Origin: Plenodomus lindquistii
Lineage: Eukaryota > Ascomycota > Dothideomycetes > Pleosporales > Leptosphaeriaceae
Reading direction: 5' to 3'
NCBI GenBank assembly: GCA_025504975.1
Contig: JANUWI010000011.1
Location: 1,116,001 to 1,180,000 of the forward strand
Length of the DNA: 64,000 bases
Positions 35,415 to 46,417 of this stretch are shown here, piece by piece. The translations under genes were made by a program, and so were the position numbers. The notes under the pieces were generated by a model. It did no database searches and was not told the DNA's origin. It was given only the letters and a program-made list of their open reading frames with translations. Numbering within the stretch: the first letter of the stretch is position 1; every line of letters begins with the position of its first letter.

Positions 35415-37162
35415 TCACACTGCTTCCTTGGTCTCTATGTGCTCAGTGCTTATGCTCTTTCGTCCCTCCGCGTACTTCAGCTCCTCGCTCGCAGCGATGC
35501 GCGCATCCGCTTCGATGAACTCAGCAGGTCGATGCAGCTGTACGGCAAGCTTGTTCCTGTTTATTATGAGTCCGGGTTGAGTATCAAAGAAACGATCGAT
35601 ATCCTCCAGTGTTCTGTTCGCCGTCTCTGGATAGAAGAAGTACGTGATCGGGATGAAAGAGAAGCAGATTACAGCCCAGATAATCCAGAATTTGTAGCCA
35701 AGATTCTCAATACCTGGAAGAGTAGCCTGAACAACACCGTAGTTGCATATCCAATTCGTTGCCATAGCCAATGACGCGCCTTTAGTACGCATCTCGAGGG
35801 CGTTGATCTCGGTCGGGTAGAGCCATGGAATACCGAGGACACCCATCCCGAAGCTGGCGAAGAAGATGAAGAAGAATGACACGGCGACGATACCAAGTTT
35901 GTAAGAATCGCCGCCGGCTTCTGTCTGGCCTTGTGAAACGGCGATTGCTATCCAGCATATGGAACAGGCTGCCGCAGATACCATCATGACCTGTTGGAGT
36001 CAGCATGAAGTCGAAATATGATATGAGGGCTTCCCGGGTGAGATCTTGCGTCAACTGACCTTTCGTCTTCCGTATCGTTCAATCACAAAATATGCTAAAC
36101 ATGCGAATATGAGGTAGTCTACCGATCCGGCTGCTGCTAGAATCCGCGCCAAGAGCTCAGATATGCCCAACGCATTGATGAAGATGTAGCTCATGTAGTA
36201 GGACGTAACATTGATACCAGAGATTTGGTTCATCGCCTGCATCCATGCGCCCAATATCATTCGTCGCAGGACACCGCTAGGGCCTTTTCCTGAGAGCAGC
36301 TGCCACCATGTGTAGGTGTTCATGTGCTCGCGATCGAGGACATCTTTGATGATGTTGTACTGAGTGACTACTGCAGGGGATTCCTGGGTCGCCCCGTGGC
36401 CTTCGAGTGCAGCTAGGACTTCTAATGCTTCGTCGTGCTTGCCTTTGCGGATGAGTAGACGCGGAGAGTCGGGAAGAAAGGGTGCCATGGCGTAGATGCA
36501 GAGCGTGAAGAAGAGCTGGAAAGCCAGTGGGAAGCGCCAGGCTACGTCGCGCGGTGCGAAGGAGAAACCGAGGGTAAGCCAGTTCGAAATACTGAAGCCA
36601 GTAATACAATTGGCTAGTCAAAGTCAACGATGAACGATTTGGTCGACATGGATTATACTTACCCATTTGAATGATGACAAGCTTGCCTCTGCTGTTCATC
36701 TTGCTCGTTTCAGCCTGCCATACCCCAGCTGTCGCTGTATTCATGCCTGTGCCCAGTCCTGCAACGATCCGTCCGACCATCATAGTGGCCACCGTCCAGC
36801 TGCAGGTTTGAATTATTGCGCCAATGCCGATCACTGTTGAACCAAGAATGATCTGTCGAGGTCTGCCGAGTATATCGCCCGTCCAGATCGTACTCATTGC
36901 CCCAATGAAGCAGCCAATATTGTAAATGGAGGTCATGACGCCCTGCATGTTCGCAGAAGGGTAGCCGAAGGTGTGCAGAAAATTCTCCGATATGATAACA
37001 TTGCCGAAAACACCTTGATCATATCCATAGAATCTGAGCGGCTGTTAGCAATATAAAGATGTACTGACGTGGTAGGGCAAGTCACATCAATACGGTACTG
37101 GCGCATATCGAGATCCAAACCGTGAGTCTTTCACCGGACCCTCCCAAATATTTGCGCGCCAT
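35415..37162 (-). CDS. MFS sugar (hexose-type) transporter
   Basis: Predicted 525-aa plasma-membrane transporter in four exons: 37162-37086, 37033-36663, 36613-36060 and 35990-35415. Sugar-porter motifs are present: FYGYDQGVFGNV in helix 1, GDILGRPRQI after helix 2, DSPRLLIRKGKHDEAL after helix 6, QAMNQISGIN in helix 7, ERYGRRK after helix 8, and FFYPETANRTLEDIDRFF at the end. The PETANRTLE form, in place of PETKG, is common in ascomycete hexose and related polyol carriers. The exact substrate cannot be assigned. Intron 1 uses a weaker GTGACT donor chosen to preserve the helix-1 motif. Confidence 0.9.
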
Positions 37163-37954
37163 GGAGTAGGTTCAAGAATCGCGAGCGTGTAGAGGGAAGA
37201 TGATGTTGCTATCATCTAGTGAGACAAGGCTTGAAGAAGACGCGGTCGATGAGGAGCGAATACCGGTAGTCCAAGACCGTACCAGACTTTGAGCAATCCA
37301 ACGGCGCTGCAGCGGTCCGCACTTTATACATCACGCTCGTCCGCATATTTGTACAACCCTAGAAGACCCTTGCATTCCAGCTCGCTAAAATCTCGTCGTC
37401 TCGAGCCAGCTTCATACACCTACCCCGGATTCAAGTCACATCCCCCATACCGGTCCCACATAACGGAGACCCACTTGTTCTGCGTGAAGGGCAGCATCAT
37501 TGGCGCCCACAACTTCCCCAGGCCACTTTAGCCGACTGGGCATTCACAAGAAGCGAGTATCTGCAGGAAGACCAGGGCCTGATGACAATCAATACTGGTG
37601 TTGAGTTTGTGGCTGCGGACGCAAGGTGTGCGGGTTACTTGCTCAGGCAAGGCGCGACTAGGAGGCGGCAACTGTGCGCGGAAGGTGGGGCGAGCGCATC
37701 GTCATACTAAGAAGGTCAGCCGAGCATCCTGCTACACTCAGCCGTTGTCTGGCACAACCGTGCATCCCCATACAATCTGTTTCTGAGACCAGTGTCATAC
37801 CTAAGCCTGTCTTGCTTCAATGAGATGCTGAAGAAGACACCCGACAATTAAATGGAGCGCGCAGGTCCTCTGGACGCACCTGGGAGTACTATGGCCGTCC
37901 GCACAGCTGAGATATGGCCCCAGTGAACCACTGGTCCACTCCCTCGGTATATGT
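37163..37954. other. intergenic
   Basis: Promoter side of the sugar transporter and 3' side of the F-box pseudogene. No recognisable coding or repeat features. Confidence 0.4.
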
Positions 37955-39419
37955 TCACTCGAAATCTAGGATCCTGCTGAGTGGGTGTGAATAGACGTCT
38001 AGTGGCTCTTCCGTCGTTCCAATGCGATTTGGCCCATTCTGATTATTCCTGAATCTTGATAGATCCTGTATGTAGATTCCATCCGATTGCAGCTTCGGCG
38101 TAGCTGGATTTGATGTTTCGAAAATCTGGCGCAACTGCTCCCACTCTTCATGCTCAAAAACACCATGAAGGTAAAAATTCTCCAGCGAAGGCGGCAAGCA
38201 ATCCCTTGGATCGGTCACGAGAGTTTGCGCACAGTCACGGCTGTGAAACCCGTGTGAAAGAGCGTCATCAATAACCGAATCTGCGCCCTGGGAACCAACC
38301 AAGCATCTCAATTCGCAGTTGAAACTTCTGAGCACTTGAAAGCCTTGCAACGAAACCCATGGGTCGTGGTCTTCATCGTCCTGTGAGCTTATTGTTAGCA
38401 CTTGAAGTGAGTCAGACCAAGTATGGCGACTCACCCTGTAACCTGCGTACTCTTCTTCAAGTACCAGCTGCTCTAGTGAATGTCCAGCGTATTTCGCGAG
38501 TGCTTTGATCAGTTTCCTCAGTTCGAAATAAGAGTAAGCGACCGTTGCAACCCCAGCCGCGTACGTAAATTTTCTTAGATTCTTGATATGTGGCAACAAT
38601 GTGTCCAGACTCGCGGTATCAAATTGACAACGGCTGAATAATAATTCCTCGACGTTTGATACGGGTGCAGAAACAATCCGTAGATGATCTTCTCCATTAA
38701 AGGAGACATCCTCACTGCCCATGGCCCAGGTGGTAAACGCTCGCAAGGATGGTATGTATGAAAAGTTGCATGCCCAATCCACATAGTTGCATCCCCTAGT
38801 ATTAGCGCAGATTGTCGCTGCGGTCTTGAGCTTGTGCAGTGGTAGTTTTGGTGCTATTGTCGGATCTTGGTAGCCAGCAGCAATGAGGCGCATGATCTGG
38901 TTGAGGGATACATAATCTTCGGCTCCAATGTCGATAACGAACGTCAATGTGTTAATGTTGGGGAGCTGATGAAGCAGGAGTATGGTGATGGCATCGTACG
39001 AGCCTCCAATACTGAGGTCGATAAACATATTCCCAAGATCAAGCTGCTGCTCTTAACTTTCATCGAGGAACAAGTTCGCCTCGTAGCAGTATAATGACGC
39101 GATTTCTGTTGCTGCTGCTATGAATATATCCAGAGTCTTATCAGGAATAGGATCTGAACCATCGTGAGGACAGTCGCGGATGTGCAGCTCTCTCACATGC
39201 CATCCCCTGCGTGAATCTTGAAGCACTTGCGCAAGCAGTCTTCGGAGCGCCGAGTCAGTGCAGGCGGTACTGATAATAGACCACTTGGATGCCAATTTTG
39301 CGGATTCGTCAAGGATGCCCTGGTAGATTCCAAGATGACGTCGAGAAGTGGTGGCGAAGTGAAGGGATGAACTCGATAATCCCAACTATGAGTTCAGAAG
39401 GCAAAGTGACGAAAGCCAT
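37955..39419 (-). pseudogene. F-box protein pseudogene
   Basis: Reading from 39419, MAFVTLPSELIVGIIEFI is a normal F-box start, but the F-box continues (TSRRHLGIYQGIL) only in the +1 frame, so a one-base frameshift lies at about 39350-39385. Further on, an in-frame TAA at 39053-39055 interrupts the protein between LFLDES and EQQLDLGNMF, and the frame then stays open to a TGA at 37955. A 54-nt stop-free GT-AG intron (38434-38381) fits in the C-terminal part. The LRR-like body is otherwise well preserved, so decay is recent. An automatic caller would probably begin at the ATG at 39028. I cannot exclude sequencing errors. Confidence 0.65.
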
Positions 39420-39739
39420 CGTACTGACAGGGGCGGGTTCAGGTACTATCAATGACATTTTTCACTGTGATTGTGCTAATGATCAAGCTGGAGCCAAAAC
39501 GCGTCACTTTCAACCTAGGCTCAAACGAGCCTAATGCTGTTGTTGTAGCGTTGCTTGAACGCGTCAAGATACAATAGGTTTTTTCTCTCGATGTGATTCT
39601 AATGCCACAAAGCAAATCGGGGTAGCAGAATTACTCACTTCACCTTCGACTTCTTGGATAACTGCCTCGTCCTCCCTACAAATCATCTATTGTTATTCAC
39701 TCAAGGATGTATGGTACATGTCGGAGGAAATAGATGACC

Positions 39740-40689
39740 TCAGAGCTCTTGTGACATTGTGCGCAGTAAAGGATGCCTCAGTGATTTCTGGCCAACCTTC
39801 CAGAGGCGCAAGATGAATTTTTTATGCCAGCACATGTGCAGGACATTGTAGAAGGAGAGCAGAGTGGCTACTATCTCATCGCGATCGTAGCGTGTGACTG
39901 TGTCCTTGATACCTGCCTCATACATGCCGTAAAAGTCAATTTTTCCTGAGCTGAGGATCTGAGAGTGTGGGAGTGACATCAGACGACGTACTACGGAGGA
40001 TTCGACAAATAGCTGTTTGGTACAGTAAGAGGTACGGGGTGGGAAGTTGACTAGTTGTGACGGGTCAAGTTATCCTTGACAGACCGCCAGGCCAGATCTG
40101 GCGGATAAGGGCGACCGTACATACCGTAGCGCGCGAAGGAAAGGCCGCGGGGGCGCGGGGAGAGGGGTCGGCCTGGGGGTGGGTGAGGCGATGTGTCTAG
40201 GCATGTGGTCAATGATCTAACACCGTTCATCAAGGCCAGTTCCTTCAGCCATGAATCCTTTAAGGAGCCATCGAATACGACGGCTGGGTCCAGAAACGGA
40301 GAAGTTCTTGCGGCGTATAGTTGATGCTCGTCTAGATGTGATGGGACTCGGACTGTGAGATTGACTGCCACTTGCTCGACGCGGAGACCATCAATGACCC
40401 CGTGTAGGTGGCAACGACAGGTGACCGGTCAGGAGAAAGCACAGCTTCCCCTTGTTCTGTCTTATTTGAGCCGTGTACTGGTGGATAACTAGTCAATTGA
40501 GTAACTACTGCGGATACCTGTTATTGCACCCTTACCTAATCGCTTGTTGTAGATATTGAAGTTGTGTTGTTGTTGAGGGGTCACGCAAGTGTGGGATTTG
40601 TGTTGGATTTGCAGGGACGGCCATTCTGTTTGGGGATCTGTAACCCAAAATCGAAGCCTGCAGTAGAGCAGGAACAAGACATCATTCAT
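39740..40689 (-). pseudogene. degenerate coding relic, family unknown
   Basis: Three protein-like minus-strand segments lie in different frames. One, about 40410-40051, includes VEQVAVNLTVRVPSHLDE and FLDPAVVFDGSLKDSWLKEL. A second follows after a one-base shift near 40075, reading LVNFPPRTSYCTKQLFVESS and then DTVTRYDRDEIVATLLSFYN, down to a stop at 39740. A weaker segment upstream (40689-40490) may be an N-terminal exon. The translations look like real protein, but I recognise no family. At least one frameshift is needed to join them. It could also be a gene with introns that I have not resolved. Confidence 0.3.
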
Positions 40690-41301
40690 TTAGGTTTCGA
40701 TCGTTGAGATACAGGCGAATAAAAGCAACTTTTGCACACATACGGAGAAAAGCCAAAGCTGAGAAATAGTCCAAGTCCGATTCTGAAGCATCTACCGCAT
40801 GAACTGGCGATCGCCACAATGTGTACTACTCCAGCAAGTGAACAGCCGTAAGTGGACGTATTGCTCAGATCCCTGGCATCGGCTGATAAGAGCCGTGGCT
40901 ATTTTCTGCGCTGGGATTGATGAGAATCACATCAGCCCCTTGCTGAAGTTGTACACAGTATGGCTATCGCCAGTCTGGTTGGTATCGCGCTCTGCCAACA
41001 AATGCAATGCATCAAGTCAAAACACCGATTCTCCACTAAATCTATGAGACAGAACTTCTGAGGATCTGCAAGTGCTCGTGTTCATCATCCCAGGGCACCT
41101 AATTGGCTGCTGTCTCAAGCGCACCAAACATGGGTCTCTTGGCCAGTCGCACCTGTAACCTGGATAGGAAGTGCGGACGGTGTGCGCGGAGATTGATGCG
41201 GAGGGTCGCGCGGAGGATTAACTACGTGGGTGGCGAAGCTTACACTTTATAAGCACCAAGCCACATCCCCATTCCGGCACATCCGCTATAATCACATAAT
41301 C
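40690..41301. other. intergenic, P450 upstream region
   Basis: No coding segment is convincing. A possible TATA-type element (TTTATAAG) occurs at 41246-41253, about 50 bases before the P450 start. Confidence 0.4.
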
Positions 41302-42980
41302 ATGGGCTTAGTAACAGTAATGAGGCTCTGCCTCTACTTAGCGATACTGGTATGGAGGATTGCCCAACGCTTCCTACATCTTGTACTGATGAACCCCTTT
41401 AGTCCGTCCTGTATTGTGTGGGTACCTGCATATACCGATTGTTTTTTCATCCTCTGGCAAGATTTCCTGGCCCGAAACTGGCTGCTGTATCCGAGGTCAG
41501 TTCAATATGCAAATACAAGGCACTTTAATAATCATTGTATGTAGTTGTGGTATATTCGAGGTTGGACTTCAGGTAGATGGCCGCATGTCATCGAAGCAAC
41601 GCACCGCAAATATGGTAAGTCATGGCATATGGCGCGTGCTTTTAATGCGGGGTAGCTAAACTTGATAGGGGATGTCGTCCGAATAGCGCCAAACGAGCTA
41701 TCCTTCGCCACCGTGGAAGCGTATCGTGACATTTATGGACACGCCGTAAAAGGGAAAAAGCTCTTTCCAAAGAGCAATTGGTATCATACCGCAGGCGATC
41801 ATCCTGGCATTGTGTCAGTCACGGAGCCCGCTCAACATTCCAGGCAAAGAAAATACCTGGCACACGCTTTCAGCGCGCAATCCTTGCGCGATCAGGAATC
41901 CTTTGTTCACCATTATGTCGACCTGTTTATCCAACAAATTGGGCGCATTGGAAGCAAAGAAACCCAAGGCATCAATGTAGAGGAAGCTTTTAATTGGCTT
42001 ACGTTTGATATCATCGGTACGTTCTTGAAGTCGTGGCAACAATTCGAGTAAAGCTAACTCCTGAAGGTGACCTTGCATTTGGAGAATCATTCGATGCTGT
42101 CGCTACAGGCCGGACAAACCTATGGGTCTCCATCATCATTGATGCAACGTGGTTCATGATGCTTGGCAACCTTCGTTACCGTCTTCCAGCCATTGCGTTG
42201 CTCATGCCTTTCATCGCTCCTAAGGATGCAGCGGAAAACTTCCGTCAACACATGGTATTGACCAAGGCAAAACTAGCGAAACGGCTCGATCTCGGTGGAT
42301 CTCAAGATCGCGCTGACTTCTTCGCTCATCTGCTTCGAAAGGGCGGTAGTGATATTCCAGAGCCAGAGCTACGACAGCAGGCCCTTACACTCATTGTCGC
42401 TGGGTCAGAGACTACGGCAACATGTTTGACGGGCCTTGCATACTTTCTTTTGAAAAACAGCCAGTGCCTAGATGAACTCACTCGTGAGGTCCGCACACAG
42501 TTCAAATCGATCGAAGAGATTACCGGTCAGTCCACGGCGGACCTGAAGTATCTGCCTGCCGTTATAGAAGAGGGACTGCGTATTTTTCCTCCTGCGCCAT
42601 TTGGTCTTTCGCGAGTTTGTCCTGGTGCCAATATCAATGGACATTACGTCCCAGCAGGCACAACGGTCAGCGTCGATCATTGGACGACAAAACACGATCC
42701 GCGTTATTGGGCCGATCCCAACGTTTTCCGGCCCGAACGATGGCTCGAAGGCGGCTCACAAGATGTGAAGGAGGCCAGTCAGCCATTCTCTCTAGGTCCC
42801 CGAGCCTGTCTGGGCATCAACTTGGCCTATCTTGAGATGAAAATCATCTTGGCGAAGATGGTTTTTGCATACGATTGGGAGCTTGTCAACAAAGACCTCG
42901 ACTTTCTAGAGGAAGCCAATTTGTACTTGTTGTGGAAGAAGCCAGCTGTCATGGTCAAGTTCCACCCGCGAGCAAGCTAA
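41302..42980 (+). CDS. cytochrome P450 monooxygenase
   Basis: Intact 490-aa P450 in five exons: 41302-41349, 41403-41495, 41545-41614, 41669-42016 and 42067-42980. A single N-terminal membrane anchor (RLCLYLAILSVLYCVGTCIY) is followed by the hinge FFHPLARFPGPK. The early block HRKYGDVVRIAPNELSF is typical of fungal CYP65-like enzymes. The oxygen-binding motif AGSETT is at 298-303, the ExxR pair is Glu355/Arg358, PERW is present, and the heme loop FSLGPRACLG carries the axial Cys434. The enzyme would sit in the ER membrane and hydroxylate a lipophilic substrate; secondary metabolism is likely from the family. It is the only undamaged gene in a run of pseudogenes. Confidence 0.92.
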
Positions 42981-43159
42981 GGAAGCATCGTTAGGGATGA
43001 TGGTGTAGGACACACCATCTGGTGATTTTGGCAGTGTATCTACGAACCATGTAATGCACATCTCTTACCAACGCCTAGCGTTAGATGTATTCAAGTGATC
43101 AAAAGTGACATTTTCCCGACGTGATGTTCATTCTTGCTGAGACTATAGGTTTACATGGG

Positions 43160-44981
43160 CTAACATGTAGTCTCTCTCCTGTCTTGAAACGGCCAAGCCT
43201 CTGCCCATTGCTCTCTTTCTTCTGGGGATCTTGACTCTGCATCCAGGAACCTCTCTTTCGCCTCCTTCAGTCTTTCGGAAATTTTGTCGAAATCTTCCGG
43301 GGATACTGCTCCGTCCCATCCTGTATATCCACCAACTTCGCCAATGACGCGTGCCTTTCGCTCGACGTCCTTTTCCCATTTGCTCAAAGCGTCTTCCTGC
43401 TTCTTGAGGTCTTCATCTGAGTATCTGAGCGGGTAAGGTACACTGGCAGGATCACGCCCATTAGCCTTGATCACGGCTTCCCATGTTTCTTGTTTTGCGA
43501 GCTGCGACAGCAAGGTCTGAACGTAGGCTTCGCCATCATCGAAAATAGACCCGACCAGGTTCATGATTCGACATGAAAGAGCATTGCGGTATCCTAGTAC
43601 TCGCAATAAATCGGATGCTTGCTTTTGAATGAATATCTCGTAAAGGCCCCATATGCTTTGGGCCGTGTGCAGGGTTCGTGCCTTGTCCTTGTCATCTGGG
43701 GCCAGCCTGCAAAGTTAGAAGGCAATACAGGCTTCTCAAAGTTATTCAAGATCGGTCCATCGTATTCGACAAGAGATGGATGATGCACTTGAAGAAAAGC
43801 CGGGCCGAGGTGTACACTTTGCCAATCAATTATCCCTGTCATTTTGGTAGGGCTGTTCTCGTTGACAAATATGTTATCAGAATGCAAGTCGTTATGCCAT
43901 AGTATGGAGGCAGTGTACGTATCGTCTCTAAGCATTATATGAGGCAGAACACAGCTGTAATCCCGGATAACTGCTGCTTTAGTATCCTTGGATGGTCGGT
44001 AACCTCCTGGGCCATTGAAAATTTCCTGTTGACGATCTCGCGGAAAGTCCGAAAAGCGATCGAGACATGGGGTTTCTCGCTTTGCGATAGCTGTCAACGC
44101 ATCTTTGGCTGATGTCCCTAATATATGGTTAGATCCGTGTTCGCGATTGAAGGCAGTGTTGGGCGGTGGTGTCTTACATGGGCCGCGATAGATATCAACT
44201 TCTTCCCTTCTATCATCAAACCAGGTGCGGCTAGTTGTTGGGCCGACGCTGAAGGTATCGTCGATCTTTGTGCTAGCGTTAGGAATGTCTATTGAGTAGT
44301 ACAATGAACCGTAATAAGCAAAGCGCGCCTTAGACAATCGCGCCGAGAACGTCGCAAGCTGTCATACGATATCAATTCTTTGTTTTGCTGACAAGTCATC
44401 CCACAGACGGCTAAGTTCGATACCGGGACATTTCTCCATTATGATGTACTCGGCGCCAACATCATTGGTCTCTGCTTGTGTATTGTATGAGAAGACTTTT
44501 GGAACAGGAATCTGAAGACGATCTCTAACCTAAGCAGCAACTTAGCAGAGGATCATATCTGAACTTTTGTAGCATGTGAGAGGGACATACAAAGTCCATA
44601 GTCGCAACTTCTGAAGCAGTTGTATAGTGCGCAGGGCCTGCATTGGGATTTGGGAGTCGAGCTATTAATTGGTGTCCGTCGCGCATCGTTACTAGGAAGG
44701 TCTTATTGAAATTTCCCTCTGAGAGTTTCGTAACCTCTACACATTTTGCATCACTGTCCACAGCATTCTCGGCGACATGGATGAGCGCCTTCAAGTCGAA
44801 CTCCAGATAACGGCGCCGGAGTTGATCTGGTTCATTCCAGAGCTACCTTTGAGCTTTGTAAGTAAAAACATCGTCTTCTGAAGCGTTTTCTGGCAATAGA
44901 TCAGCTTGAATGAAAACGATGAGTTATGCAGAACATACCCTGCATCTTGATTCGAGAAGGACACGATTCTGTTTCCGACAT
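43160..44981 (-). pseudogene. APH-type phosphotransferase pseudogene
   Basis: The gene can be followed over four exons (44981-44939, 44889-44591, 44529-44178, 44117-43160) with good splice sites. It encodes an aminoglycoside-phosphotransferase-fold protein. The Gly-rich/Lys region is SEGNFNKTFLV, and the catalytic loop is WHNDLHSDNIFVNE with GIIDWQSVHLGP. Three lesions break it: TAG at 44845-44843 where the family has a Trp before LWNE, TGA at 44364-44362 within the helix before LATFSARLSK, and a one-base deletion at about 43703-43709 after LPSNFA. After the deletion the C-terminal helices continue in the next frame. All parts are otherwise preserved. Intact relatives are fungal kinases of unknown substrate. 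Confidence 0.8.
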
Positions 44982-46417
44982 GAAGGATGAACGAGAATGA
45001 CTGAATCAGCGATCGCCTCTATGTGGCCATCTCGAGGGGAAACTCAAATGCCGAGTGAGGGATGCGGAGTTGCTGCGACGCAGATGGACGTGGGAAAACA
45101 TTTTGTGCGCCAGCTTTGAACTCTCAGTCATGCCTTGTTTATTAAACATGTCGAGACTGCCATGTAATCGCTAGAGTTTGGGCAAAGGCGAGCACAAATG
45201 TTCACTTGCGACGGGAGGATCGGTAGCGTACGGATACGCGCCTCAGTGTTGAGGACCTAGTTTCTGCAGCATGTGGGATACGGCGTTCATTGTATTAGCT
45301 TCTTGTTTAAAGCATCAAGCGTTATTCACTGTCACTGAAGCGTATGAGCAGTAACCGTATACGGTACAATCTTAAGAAGATATAGCGACAGGACAGGAGA
45401 TAACATGGCTTCCCATACCCATATATAAGCAGTGTACTGGCGGGATCAGTAGTTATGTGGGTGACCACTAGCGAACCCCCGCTATTGTATGTCTTGGCCA
45501 ATTTTTCTGCGTGTTCGGTGGGTGGAAACACACCTAGTCAATCGTGTGATGCCAATTAACTGATCACTCAACCCTGCTAGAAGATCTCAGATGCAGTTGA
45601 CCTTATGAATGGAGTGCAATTAACGAGGTTGTCTTGAAAGCACTATTTTGCTCGCAAGAGCTACTGATAACAAATCAAAGGCTGATAAATTACGACTCTT
45701 ACAAGTCGAATTTATGGTGCCTGCCATCTAGGAGTATTTGTTGCACGCACTGTTATATGGATTAGGTAAGTGCAGCAGGTGACTGAGAGGTCCTCGTAAT
45801 AACAATCAATAATCCGCAGAAGCTTCCTCCAAACGTGCGATTCGTGGCGTGTTTTGCTGCAATGACATCGCGTTCAACTACGAGCCCAAAGCAGAGGCAG
45901 CCAAGGCTTACTTTCTGATGGGAGACAGCCCATGAATACCACCTATACGGAACAAGTCCAATTTACTCTGATAAGGAAGATGACAGTCCCTGGTAGCTTG
46001 CCGCCCATCATTCCCCTTCTAGGATAATCACAAAGGCTACAATGCATACGAATGTGGCCCAGAGCCAGTATATCTCTGGAACATCCGCTGCGGTCACAGC
46101 CTAACCTTAACGGTGGTTGCAGTAACGAGACGCCCGTTTATCAGCATTTTGTACTAAAAGCACGTGAAAACGAGCATTGGAGGAAAGAAGAAATTGTGCG
46201 GCGCAGGCTGACAGGAGCTTGGGTTGGACTCCACGGTCATTTGACGGCGACGACGCAATTTTTTCTTTAGCTGCCGAATCGGGCAAAGCTTTGGCTTTCG
46301 CAACATGCATTTCACTAATGTCGCCATTGACGAGATTGATTGCAATGTATTATACAGGAACTGAATGGAGGGCGCGAAGATATTGGAGGGAGCCCAACAC
46401 CATAGCGACTGACTGCA
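44982..46417. other. intergenic, possible small coding fragment
   Basis: 1.4 kb between the APH and OPT pseudogenes. A plus-strand fragment at 45821-45938 (IRGVFCCNDIAFNYEPKAEA, then AAKAYFLMGDSP and a stop) follows an intron-like GTAAGT...CAG interval. It looks mildly protein-like but is unassigned. Otherwise AT-rich with nothing recognised. Confidence 0.35.
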
